Below, one piece after another: positions 23,142-31,727 of a DNA stretch of 35,665 bases. This stretch comes from Fluviicola sp. GTDB lineage: Bacteria > Bacteroidota > Bacteroidia > Flavobacteriales_D > Crocinitomicaceae. Numbering within the stretch: position 1 is the first letter of the stretch; every line of letters starts with the position of its first letter. The stretch is from the NCBI GenBank assembly GCA_002734085.1, contig NVXV01000003.1, positions 136,972-172,636 of the forward strand, read 5' to 3'. The notes beneath the pieces are model-generated. The model saw only the letters and a list, made by a program, of their open reading frames with translations. It was not told the origin of the DNA and searched no databases. Position numbers and translations under genes: made by a program.

Positions 23142-26100
23142 TTATCTAATTATACTAATTGGTCCAGTAATCTCTGTTCCTTGATCATCATTTAATATTA
23201 TTCTATAGAAGTAAGAACCCATTGGCAATGGCTCTCCTTCATTCATCCTTGTTCCATTCCAAGGCTCCTCATATCCCGTTGATTCAAAAACGAGTCCTCC
23301 CCATCTATTCACAATCTTAACTTCATTGTCAGGATATAAAATATTTAAGTTTTCAATTACAAGAAGGTCATTTACTCCATCTCCATTAGGAGTGATTACA
23401 GTAGGAATAATAGGGTCGTATTCTCCACAAAGGCCAATAGTTACAGTAATTGTATCTAGCGTTGTTCCGCAAATTGGGTGATTTTGTCCAAATACAATTG
23501 TATTATCCCCACCACCCAGGTTATAAACTAAAGTCGAACTATTTGATGCCGTTTCGAAATCTGCAGCACCATTTATTACGTACCATATACTATTTACTCC
23601 CTGAGGTGAATCCGTTCCATTTAAGACTATACTGTTACCAGCACAAACTGATGTATCGCCCGTAAATATCTCAGTCTCTAATTTATTAAATATGCTTAAA
23701 GTATCTGAGGTAACTGGACAGTTCCCATTTGAAATTGTCCATGATAAGTCATTCCATCCACTAGAGAAATTATATGCTAAAGTATTTGGTGAGTTCTCAT
23801 CCAAAAACGAGACACTTCCACTTGCATCACCCCAAGTTCCAATTCCAACACTTGGTTGATTGGCCGATATGTTCAAAGACGTATCTGAACATAAAAACAA
23901 AGTATCTTGTGTACTTGCAGGTAACGGCTCTTGGAAAACAGTTACTACTACAGTATCAGTTGTACTTCCACAGTCAGCAGAAGAGATTTCCCATACAAAA
24001 ACATTACTTCCATACGTCATATTATTGACCCCAGTAATGTTTGCAAATTCGTTATTAAAGTTTCCACTACCTGATGCTAAAATCCACTCACCTGTACCAG
24101 AAGTTGCTGGATCTGCTTCGATCACAATACTCGTTGTATCACAAAGTTGAGTATCCTCAGTTAGAACGTTCGCTTGACTTGGAGATTGTAGAACTTCTAC
24201 GTTAAAGGTACATGAAGCTGTATTTCCAGAAGGATCCGTTACTTCGTATGTTTGAATTGTTATTCCAACAGGGAACTGATCTCCAGAGGACAATCCAGAA
24301 CCATCAATCTGAGAAACAAAAATTCCAGCGCAATTATCATTGGCAATTGGTGCTGCGTAGGTAACAATTGGATCACATGTTGAAATATTAGCTGGACAAT
24401 TAATTGTAGGGTCAATAGATTCTGTCACCGCTAATTCAAATGAACACGTGTCCGCATTACCAGATCCATCAGTTGCTATAATTTCTACATTATGAGTCCC
24501 TGTTCCAATCTCTGTTCCAACCGCTGGATTTTGTGTAAGAACCACACCTGGACAGTTATCCGTTGCGCTTGCCATACCAGTGTAATCAGTAATTTGATAA
24601 TTACAATCAGTTCCATTATTCACAGACTGGTTCGCTGGACAAGTTACTGTTGGAGGGGTTATATCGTTTGGAATCGTATTAATGAAACAACTTGTGCTAT
24701 TTCCATTTTCATCAGTCAAAATTACTTCTATTACATCCGCTCCACTTAAGTTAGTTCCAGAAGCTGGATTCTGTGTCACAGTCATATCAGCAAATGCAGA
24801 ACAGTTATCACTACCAGTAACTACTCCGGTTAAATCAGGAGCTAAATAATCACAACTTGCATTTACGTTAACTATCGAATCAGAAGGACACATAATTGTT
24901 GGATCCTCTTGATCATCAATTGTTACTTCTAAATCACAAGTACTGAAGTTCCCTGAAAGATCAGTTACTGTCAACGTTACCGTTGTTGGTCCGCTTATCG
25001 AAGAGCCTACAGCTGGCGACTGAGTAACAGCTAAGTCCGCGGAAACATCACAGTTGTCATTAGCTGTAACTAATCCTGTGTAATCCGTTAAAACTGCGTT
25101 ACAAGATGCATCAGAAGGCTCTACTTGATCTGGGGCACAGTTTGTAATAGTTGGAGCCATATTGTCTTCTACTGTCAATTCAAATGTACATGTACCTACG
25201 TTACCACTTGGGTCTTCAACAGACATTTCAATTTGATGCACCCCTGCATTTAATACTGTACCAACTGCAATATCTTGTGTAATTGTAAAATCTCCAACAG
25301 AAAAACAGTTATCAGTACCAGTTGTGGCACCCGAATAATCTGGTACAGAGAATTCACAGTTTACATCACTACTTTCAGTTGTATTAGAAGGACAAAAAGC
25401 TTGAGGATTTGTTGTGTCCGTTAGCGTAACGTCGAAGTCGCAAGAACTAGTATTACCCGAATCATCTTCAGCCGTTAAAGTAACTGTTTGAACTGTTCCT
25501 TCTCCTGAAACCAGAGTACCAGGGGCAGGTACTTGAGTAATTTGAATTCCACCGAGAGCGGGACAGTTATCTCCAGCTGTAGCATCACCTGTATAATCTG
25601 GCAAACTTGCATTACAAGCTGAGTTTGTCGGTAAGGTCTGATCTGCAGGACATGTAATTGTTGGATCTTCCATGTCTATCACCGTTACCTCAATATTACA
25701 AGATTTTGAATTACCAGATGAATCAATTGCAGTGAGCGTTACTGTTGTAGCTCCTGAAATAGTAGACATCGGACTCGGTGATTGTTGGAAAGTCATATCA
25801 AGTGCACTTGAAGTACAGTTATCGTTCCATATCACCTGATCTGTATAATCACGGATAAGCGTATCACATGTTCCAACTTCTGTTTCTTGCGTTTGGTTGG
25901 AAGGGCATGTAATATTCGGAGAAATAGTATCAACTAACTCTACCGTAAAAGAACATGTGGATGTATTACCTGCCAGATCAGTTGCAGAAATTTCAACAAC
26001 TTGATCAGAAGACATTGGGGTTCCAGAAGCAACATTCTGTCCTATGACTAGATCACCAAAAACTGTACAGTTATCACTAACAGTCGCTAAACTTAAATAA

Positions 26101-27119
26101 TCATCCACTGTAGATTCACAAGACGCATTCGCATAAGCTGGTTGATTAGCAGGGCATGTAAGATCTGGAGATATAGTATCGACCGACCTAACATCTAGCA
26201 GGCAACTGTTAACATTTCCAGATTCATCTTCAGCAAATATTTCAACTTCTACTACTGTCAAGTGACCAGAGATAACTGTTCCTGCTGGAATATCCTGATT
26301 CACTAAAATATTAGCTATCGAAGTACAATTATCATTTACTGCAACAAATGGAGGTAACTCTAAATCTGGAACTGCTGCGTCACAGTTTTGGTCTACATAT
26401 ACATTTACGTCTGTAACGCAATTCATTGTTGGTGCCTCTGTATCATTTGAAGAGAGTTGAATATTATATATTGCAGCAGACGGATCTGTTCCTGTATTAT
26501 CATTATTATTTACCCACTGAAAGCCAATTTGAACATTTGGGTTATTATTAGCAGAGCCTGGCAAAGTCAAGGTATAAGCTGTCCACAACCCCTGCGGAGC
26601 ACAAGTTGTTGCCGTCTTCGGTGTATCATCAATCTTATTCCATACGGAGCCATCAAAATACCATACAGAAAGGTCATCATTTGCACCATCACCATTCTCC
26701 ATATACTCAAAAGTAAGTTCAATTCCACACTCCCCTGTACAGTCAATTACAGGTGATTCTGCTCGCTTACTTGTAGTTGCATCAAAGCCAAAACCGCCAT
26801 CACCATTTAAATATGCCGCTCCAGCATCGATTGCTCCAGCACTAATGTGTAGCGTTGGATTATTACCACATCCAGCACCACAATTTCCTACACCTTCGCC
26901 ATTTTCTTCCGCACTTATATACCAAACATTAGCATCAGCACCATTGGTTCCAGTACTTGAAACTGACCACGCCCCATTAGGAGAAGCAAACCCATTAGCT
27001 AACGTACCTGTATTACAACCAGCGCCAAATGTCTCTGTCCAAAACACTTGAGCGTTATTTTGACTATAAACAAGAATGCTGATAAAAACGAGTAGGCCTT
27101 TTAAAAAGGATAATTTCAT
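23142..27119 (-). CDS. HYR-repeat surface protein with type B T9SS (gliding-motility) C-terminal domain
   Basis: Secreted surface protein of 1325 residues. Signal peptide 1-23 (ending NNAQ); an N-terminal Cys-rich jelly-roll-like domain (24-224; WTETFGAGCN, LTFEYMENGDG); nine HYR (hyalin-repeat) Ig-like modules (225-977), each with a Cys-Pro start, a second Cys, a DNC motif and a fourth Cys in SGNxxxC; three PKD/Ig-like modules (978-1235); and the type B sorting domain (about 1236-1325; TPNGDGVNDLL, IVNRWGGLVFES, PMGSYFYRI). HYR proteins of Bacteroidota are adhesin-like and anchored on the surface through T9SS. The PorP/SprF partner follows 11 bases downstream. Ligand unknown. The frame is intact with no sign of frameshift. 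Confidence 0.93.
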   Translation of the reverse strand: MKLSFLKGLLVFISILVYSQNNAQVFWTETFGAGCNTGTLANGFASPNGAWSVSSTGTNGADANVWYISAEENGEGVGNCGAGCGNNPTLHISAGAIDAGAAYLNGDGGFGFDATTSKRAESPVIDCTGECGIELTFEYMENGDGANDDLSVWYFDGSVWNKIDDTPKTATTCAPQGLWTAYTLTLPGSANNNPNVQIGFQWVNNNDNTGTDPSAAIYNIQLSSNDTEAPTMNCVTDVNVYVDQNCDAAVPDLELPPFVAVNDNCTSIANILVNQDIPAGTVISGHLTVVEVEIFAEDESGNVNSCLLDVRSVDTISPDLTCPANQPAYANASCESTVDDYLSLATVSDNCTVFGDLVIGQNVASGTPMSSDQVVEISATDLAGNTSTCSFTVELVDTISPNITCPSNQTQETEVGTCDTLIRDYTDQVIWNDNCTSSALDMTFQQSPSPMSTISGATTVTLTAIDSSGNSKSCNIEVTVIDMEDPTITCPADQTLPTNSACNASLPDYTGDATAGDNCPALGGIQITQVPAPGTLVSGEGTVQTVTLTAEDDSGNTSSCDFDVTLTDTTNPQAFCPSNTTESSDVNCEFSVPDYSGATTGTDNCFSVGDFTITQDIAVGTVLNAGVHQIEMSVEDPSGNVGTCTFELTVEDNMAPTITNCAPDQVEPSDASCNAVLTDYTGLVTANDNCDVSADLAVTQSPAVGSSISGPTTVTLTVTDLSGNFSTCDLEVTIDDQEDPTIMCPSDSIVNVNASCDYLAPDLTGVVTGSDNCSAFADMTVTQNPASGTNLSGADVIEVILTDENGNSTSCFINTIPNDITPPTVTCPANQSVNNGTDCNYQITDYTGMASATDNCPGVVLTQNPAVGTEIGTGTHNVEIIATDGSGNADTCSFELAVTESIDPTINCPANISTCDPIVTYAAPIANDNCAGIFVSQIDGSGLSSGDQFPVGITIQTYEVTDPSGNTASCTFNVEVLQSPSQANVLTEDTQLCDTTSIVIEADPATSGTGEWILASGSGNFNNEFANITGVNNMTYGSNVFVWEISSADCGSTTDTVVVTVFQEPLPASTQDTLFLCSDTSLNISANQPSVGIGTWGDASGSVSFLDENSPNTLAYNFSSGWNDLSWTISNGNCPVTSDTLSIFNKLETEIFTGDTSVCAGNSIVLNGTDSPQGVNSIWYVINGAADFETASNSSTLVYNLGGGDNTIVFGQNHPICGTTLDTITVTIGLCGEYDPIIPTVITPNGDGVNDLLVIENLNILYPDNEVKIVNRWGGLVFESTGYEEPWNGTRMNEGEPLPMGSYFYRIILNDDQGTEITGPISIIR
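24189..26447 (-). repeat. Nine tandem HYR-module repeats (about 84 codons each) inside the adhesin gene
   Basis: 753 codons encode nine successive modules with the pattern D-x4-P-x2-x-C-P ... C ... DNC ... SGN-x3-C. The modules keep the Cys and DNC positions but are otherwise diverged at both protein and DNA level, so they are old duplications rather than fresh copies. The ninth module is shorter and has CDPIVTYAAP in place of the usual second segment. The first also differs (PPFVAVNDNC). Confidence 0.85.
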
Positions 27120-27178
27120 AATGTAATAGTTAATTCTATAAAAAACTTATTCTGAACTGCGAATATAGATAATTCAAT

Positions 27179-27212
27179 CAAAATTATAAAACATCATTGT
27201 GTTGAATATCAA
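27179..27212 (-). promoter_or_regulatory. Possible promoter of the HYR adhesin - PorP/SprF pair
   Basis: On the minus strand TAATTTTG (27186-27179) matches TAnnTTTG, with TTG (27212-27210) 23 bases upstream, longer than optimal. A second candidate, TATATTCG, lies further downstream in the 163-base gap. Neither is decisive. Confidence 0.3.
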
Positions 27213-27282
27213 TGTTATTTTTAGATTAGAGTAGTATATGGTAAAATCTTACTATTTTTTTGTAGTTATAATTTAATCAAAC

Positions 27283-27999
27283 CTATACTTTTTGAAAAAA
27301 ACCAAATACTTCTTCTTTGTACGCATTGCTGACGGGGATTACTTTTCCGTTAATTATAAAAGAGCTTTTATCAATACCTTCTACATTTTCTAAATTCACT
27401 ATATACGAGCGGTGCACTCTTTTTAGAATTTTATAACTTATTTGGCTTTCAAATCTGTGTAGATTAAAAGAGAGCGTGTAATTTCCGTTTTTAGTTACAA
27501 CTTTGCAATAACTTCCTGAAGCTTCAATGTATAAAGTATCCTTCAACATCACTTTTCGATAATAATCTCCCCCTTTAACAAAAATAGAATGCAAGTCAAC
27601 CTTACTCTCCTGCATTTCTAAGATATATTGATTATGTCTTTCAATAGCTAATTCTATAGCAATAGTGAGATCTTGGTGTCTGTAAGGTTTTGAAATAAAT
27701 GCATGAGGGGAGGTTTTTAACGCTCTAGTTACAAATTGTGAACTTGTATTTGAAGTAACATAAATGATAGGGATATTATAATTACTATTAATTATTTCGG
27801 CAGTTTCTATCCCATCTAATTTTCCTTTAATATTGATGTCCATTAGTATGATGTGTGGAGGAGTTTTTTCTATATTCTCTAATGCTTCCTCACTAGAAAT
27901 AGCGATAGAACTAACTTCAAAACCATCATTTTTTAAATCTCCCGCAATATCTTCTGCAACAAGTACCTCATCTTCCACAATTAATACTTTTATTTTCAT
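27283..27999 (-). CDS. LytTR-family response regulator
   Basis: Response regulator of 238 residues. Receiver domain 1-120 with acidic pair E9/D10, phosphoacceptor D54 (ILMDINIKG), the Thr/Ser switch in IIYVTSNTS and K-P in FISKPYRHQD. The C-terminal LytTR DNA-binding domain (about 138-236) contains YIEASGSYCKVVT, FNLHRFESQI and LKRVHRSYIVNLENV. Its start overlaps the stop of the upstream TPR histidine kinase by 4 bases (ATGA), identifying the pair as a cognate two-component system. The LytTR target is not known; the adjacent HYR adhesin operon or the divergent T9SS cargo gene are candidates by position only. Confidence 0.93.
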   Translation of the reverse strand: MKIKVLIVEDEVLVAEDIAGDLKNDGFEVSSIAISSEEALENIEKTPPHIILMDINIKGKLDGIETAEIINSNYNIPIIYVTSNTSSQFVTRALKTSPHAFISKPYRHQDLTIAIELAIERHNQYILEMQESKVDLHSIFVKGGDYYRKVMLKDTLYIEASGSYCKVVTKNGNYTLSFNLHRFESQISYKILKRVHRSYIVNLENVEGIDKSSFIINGKVIPVSNAYKEEVFGFFQKV

Positions 28000-30044
28000 G
28001 ATTTGATTCTTTTATAACTTTTAAATAAAAGATGATAATGAAGACCATCATTGTCATCAATTTCTAGTTTTCCATTGAGTTGTCTGGTCAAAGATTGTAC
28101 CAATCGATACCCGAAAGAATCAGAAGCAAAAAGATCATCCTTCTTTCCTGTACCATTGTCTTTAAATGATAAGTATAATTGTTTATTCTTTTCTGTCAGG
28201 GCAATTTCAAGCTCATTTTCCCGCTCTTTGTCAAAGGCATATTTAAGTGAGTTTACAGACAATTCATTAATAATTAATCCTATCGGAATAGCCGTATCAA
28301 TATCCAACCAAGTATCACCCATAGCAATATTGGTGCTAATTTCTCCCTTTTCAAAACCAAATGTATTTGATAAACTTTCAATGAGCTTTTGAGTATATTC
28401 CTGCATTTTAATACCCGAAAACTGATCGTCCTGATAGAGCAGTTTATGGATCAAACCAATGGAGTTTACCCGATCCTTTCCTTCCATTATAGCTTTTTTT
28501 GCTACCTCATCAGTAATATCTTTTTCCTGAAGACTCAACAAACTGGAAATCACCTGAAGGTTGTTTTTGACTCGATGGTGAATTTCTCCTAAAAGCAATT
28601 CGTTCTCTTTATTTTTTTTCTGGATCAATCGCTTTTGTTTTCGTGTTGTTTTGAGTCTTGATATCAGAACAATAACAAACGCAGTTACCAGTATCAAACC
28701 AAAAACAGAACCCCACATGATAAGTTGTTGTTGTTTCTTTTCAGCATTAGAAATAGCGATTTCCTTTTCATGCTCAACCTGTTTAAGTGCCTCCTTCTTT
28801 TCAAACTCGTACTCCATGTTTTGTTCAATGATCGACTTTTGGGATTCTATGTCCATCAGACTATCTCGCATTTCAACAAAAAGCTTATGCATTTCTAATG
28901 CTTTCAACCCTTGTCCTTGTTTTTCATAAACTTGGTAGAGTAACTCAGAAGCAGCTCTAATTTTTTCAGGTTTACTTATTTCTCTAGCAAGCGTTAACGC
29001 TTTTTCTCCATAATTCTGAGCTTGGACGAGATTGTTTTTTTCGTAATCTATTTGCCCTAATCCAATAAAACATGCAGCAACTCCATTTTTTATTCCAAAT
29101 TGCTGTAGTAATCCCAGAGATTTTTTTATGTATACATAGGCTGAATCTAAATCTCCTTGGTCTTTATACAAAAAACCTAAATTATACATCGTATTAGCAC
29201 GACCATAAGCATTCCCTATATCATTGTTAATACACAACGCTTGACGGGTATATTTCACCGCTTTTGAATAGTTTTTAGACTTACTGTATATATGACCAAT
29301 ATGGATTAAATTTGAAGCCAAAGCACTTTGATTTCCAATTTCTTCATTAATTTCCTTTGCATCCAGAAAGTAACTCAACGCCTTTGCTGTATCACCTTGC
29401 TGATTGTACATAAAACCAATATTATACTTGCCAGTTGCTATACTGCTTTTATCACCGAGTTTTTCTGCAATCTTTAATGATTGAATATAATAGCGAAGTG
29501 CTTCTGGAAGATTTCCTTTTGTGTGGTAGGTAGAGCCGATATTATTCAGTGAGTTGGCCTCCAAATTTAGGTCTCCAACCGACTGTCTTAAAAAAAGTGC
29601 TTTCTGATGATAAAACAAGGAAGAGTCTAACTTGCCTTTTTTAGTATAGACACTCGCAAAATTTGTGTAGGTATTTGAGATGCTGAGCTTATCGTCAAGT
29701 GTTTTTTGAATCGATAAAGACCGCTTGAAATGAAACACAGCAGCATCATAATGGCCTTTGTCCTTTTTTAAGTATCCCAACCAATCATGAGCCTCTGATT
29801 GACCTTTTAAAAAGTTAATTTCTTGAGCCAATGAAAGTGCCTTTTCACAAATATAAATCGCCGTATCAGGGTTTTTCAAATAAAACTGATCTGCCAATTC
29901 CAAATAAGTATTTACAACAGTAGTATCATGAACTGTTTCATCTTGAATAATGCTATTCAAGCGATCCACCTCACTTTCCCTGCTCTGCGTAAAAGAACTA
30001 AAAGATAAAAATAGACTTACCAATACTAAAAGCTCTTTTTTCAT
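27996..30044 (-). CDS. TPR sensor histidine kinase (HisKA_2 type)
   Basis: Sensor kinase of 682 residues. Signal peptide about 1-19; eight or so tetratricopeptide repeats (about 45-395; for example NIGSTYHTKGNLPEALRYYI, split at the turn) on the outer side; a coiled coil; one TM (about 441-463, VFGLILVTAFVIVLI); HisKA_2 H-box LLLGEIHHRVKNNLQ with H489; and a complete HATPase domain with N-box ELSVNSLKYAF, G1 FKDNGTGKKDD (DNGTG 629-633) and FGYRLVQSLTRQL. Motifs are all intact, in contrast to the GAF protein at 20757-22034. It overlaps the LytTR regulator by 4 bases. This TPR-kinase/LytTR pairing is common in Bacteroidota; the signal sensed is unknown. Confidence 0.93.
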   Translation of the reverse strand: MKKELLVLVSLFLSFSSFTQSRESEVDRLNSIIQDETVHDTTVVNTYLELADQFYLKNPDTAIYICEKALSLAQEINFLKGQSEAHDWLGYLKKDKGHYDAAVFHFKRSLSIQKTLDDKLSISNTYTNFASVYTKKGKLDSSLFYHQKALFLRQSVGDLNLEANSLNNIGSTYHTKGNLPEALRYYIQSLKIAEKLGDKSSIATGKYNIGFMYNQQGDTAKALSYFLDAKEINEEIGNQSALASNLIHIGHIYSKSKNYSKAVKYTRQALCINNDIGNAYGRANTMYNLGFLYKDQGDLDSAYVYIKKSLGLLQQFGIKNGVAACFIGLGQIDYEKNNLVQAQNYGEKALTLAREISKPEKIRAASELLYQVYEKQGQGLKALEMHKLFVEMRDSLMDIESQKSIIEQNMEYEFEKKEALKQVEHEKEIAISNAEKKQQQLIMWGSVFGLILVTAFVIVLISRLKTTRKQKRLIQKKNKENELLLGEIHHRVKNNLQVISSLLSLQEKDITDEVAKKAIMEGKDRVNSIGLIHKLLYQDDQFSGIKMQEYTQKLIESLSNTFGFEKGEISTNIAMGDTWLDIDTAIPIGLIINELSVNSLKYAFDKERENELEIALTEKNKQLYLSFKDNGTGKKDDLFASDSFGYRLVQSLTRQLNGKLEIDDNDGLHYHLLFKSYKRIKS

Positions 30045-30068
30045 TTACAAAGAATTTTATATGCCTCA

Positions 30069-30076
30069 CAAAGTTA
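30069..30076 (-). promoter_or_regulatory. -7 box upstream of the TPR kinase
   Basis: On the minus strand TAACTTTG (30076-30069) matches TAnnTTTG. No TTG sits at the usual spacing. Predicted leader is about 20 bases. Confidence 0.4.
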
Positions 30077-30123
30077 GTGAATTAGCTCACAAATTATCAG
30101 CTCAACGATTAAAATAACAGCTG

Positions 30124-30131
30124 TATGTTTG
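30124..30131 (+). promoter_or_regulatory. -7 box upstream of the type A T9SS cargo gene
   Basis: TATGTTTG matches TAnnTTTG, 25 bases before the ATG at 30157. No TTG at the usual distance upstream. It lies back to back with the kinase -7 box in a 112-base divergent gap. Confidence 0.4.
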
Positions 30132-30156
30132 ATTCGTACTTTAAATAAATTGAATT

Positions 30157-31557
30157 ATGAAAACAACAATTACACTTTTATTCTTTGCTTTTGGTTTGAC
30201 ACTAAATGCACAAACAACTCAAGAGTGGCAACAAATTGGAGATGAATTGATCGTACCAACCACCACTGATGAATACGTAGCTTTGGAGTTTGATCAATTC
30301 GGAACCGCTTACTATGCTTATTCGAACAATAGTTCAAATTCTTCATTAAATGTTTATAAAATGGAGGGTTCATGGACACAAGTTGGCCCTTCCGATATAA
30401 CATCCGGAGCTTTTATACGAAATAAAGCCATCGCGTTTGACACGTTGGGCGTTCCCGTTGTGGCTATTACGGACGGCACAGGCAACTTATCGGTACTCAA
30501 ATTCGATGGAGCAAACTGGGACACGCTTGGAATTGCTGGTTTTGCTAATACAGATGGCACGAATTATCGAATTTCCGTGACGATGGATAGCTTAACAAAT
30601 CAACCTGTCGTGGCATACAGAGACAATACGTCAAACAAACTTTGCGTTCAATCTTTTGATGGGAACAACTGGACTTATTTAAATGGAGGTCAGGATATTT
30701 CTGCTGGATCGGCAAGTTTAATTGACATAACAGTTAGTTACTCAAACACGAAGTTGGTGGCGTATGCTGAAGGAGCGAAAGCCGACACAGCTGTTGTTTT
30801 AATGACATATAATGGAGCCACGCTATGGGACGCTTTTGGTGGAGGTGGAACAGACTCTATTGCATCCAATAGTTCGGTCAAAAATTTAGAAATTGATTAT
30901 TCAGATGGTTACGCAGCGATCGCATACATTAATGCTAATGACGACTCTATTTATTACAATCGACTTCAAGGGTTTCCAACTTGGGCTGAATTTGGAGGCG
31001 CAATTGGTTATGCTGATTTCTATACCGACATTGCTGTGCAGCGGAGTAATCTACAAACTTCAAATATCAATCCCGGAGCATATTTTGCCTTCGCTGATAC
31101 TGAAGAACTGTATGGGGTTACAGTGAAAAAAGTAGCTGATGGAGGTTTTACATCATCAAACACGGCTCAAACATTGGGAGATGCCGGGTTTGATTCAAAC
31201 ACACCCTATGATGTTGCATTTGGAATAGACCAATACGATTCTCTATATGTTGCTTTTGGTTCGCCTGTTGTCGGAATAAAAGTGTACAAATACAGAACAA
31301 TATCAACAGCATCTTTGGAACAGGAAAAGAGCACAGATTTTCAAATTTTTCCAAACCCCTCAAATGGAATGATGAATATTAAGTCAACTTTAAAAACTGC
31401 CCAATTAAAAGTGATAGATATTTCAGGTAAAATACAGTTCACTAAAGTAGTTAGTGGAAACACAAAAATTGACTTGAGTAATTTAAATAGTGGCCTTTAC
31501 TTTATGCAAGTCACCGAGAATGACAAAGTGTTTACTAAGCGAATAATTATTCAATAA
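30157..31557 (+). CDS. Secreted protein with type A T9SS sorting domain
   Basis: Protein of 466 residues. Signal peptide 1-18 (ending LNAQ); a central region (about 25-385) of recurring beta-strand units with Trp and Gly such as FDGANWDTLG, FDGNNWTYLNGG and RLQGFPTWAEFGG, and VVAITD/VVAYRD strands, suggesting a beta-propeller; and a C-terminal type A sorting domain (about 395-466) with FQIFPNPSNGMMNIKS, LKVIDISGK, LNSGLYFMQV and a final KRIIIQ. The CTD directs export by T9SS and is removed at the cell surface. No catalytic motif is visible. It is divergent from the TPR kinase. Confidence 0.88.
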   Translation: MKTTITLLFFAFGLTLNAQTTQEWQQIGDELIVPTTTDEYVALEFDQFGTAYYAYSNNSSNSSLNVYKMEGSWTQVGPSDITSGAFIRNKAIAFDTLGVPVVAITDGTGNLSVLKFDGANWDTLGIAGFANTDGTNYRISVTMDSLTNQPVVAYRDNTSNKLCVQSFDGNNWTYLNGGQDISAGSASLIDITVSYSNTKLVAYAEGAKADTAVVLMTYNGATLWDAFGGGGTDSIASNSSVKNLEIDYSDGYAAIAYINANDDSIYYNRLQGFPTWAEFGGAIGYADFYTDIAVQRSNLQTSNINPGAYFAFADTEELYGVTVKKVADGGFTSSNTAQTLGDAGFDSNTPYDVAFGIDQYDSLYVAFGSPVVGIKVYKYRTISTASLEQEKSTDFQIFPNPSNGMMNIKSTLKTAQLKVIDISGKIQFTKVVSGNTKIDLSNLNSGLYFMQVTENDKVFTKRIIIQ

Positions 31558-31695
31558 ATTAATACCATTTTATTTAAAGTGTAATCGACTCTTTTTGCTA
31601 TCAAAGTACATACTTACTTATTAAAATAAGTTTAAAGCGCTTAAAATAAACAGGTTACTATACAAAACAAAACATTATAACTAAATTAAATAATC

Positions 31696-31703
31696 TATAT
31701 TTG
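31696..31703 (+). promoter_or_regulatory. -7 box of the 31728 gene
   Basis: TATATTTG matches TAnnTTTG, 25 bases before the ATG. No TTG at the expected -33 distance. The rest of the 170-base gap (31558-31727) shows no clear terminator. Confidence 0.45.
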
Positions 31704-31727
31704 AGTTAAATTTTAAAAATAATCAAG

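Noticed and set aside
24189-26447. Regularly spaced repeats that might suggest a CRISPR array or satellite
   Set aside because: The period is about 250 bases, the frame is open throughout and the units encode HYR protein modules.
23450-27051. Several plus-strand open frames of 65-99 codons opposite the HYR adhesin gene
   Set aside because: Antisense shadows of a long repetitive gene with strong protein-level support on the minus strand; no promoter or family match.
27236-27262. GTAA/TTAC mini-hairpin followed by T7 on the plus strand
   Set aside because: Stem of only 4 bp and no plus-strand gene upstream that it could terminate.
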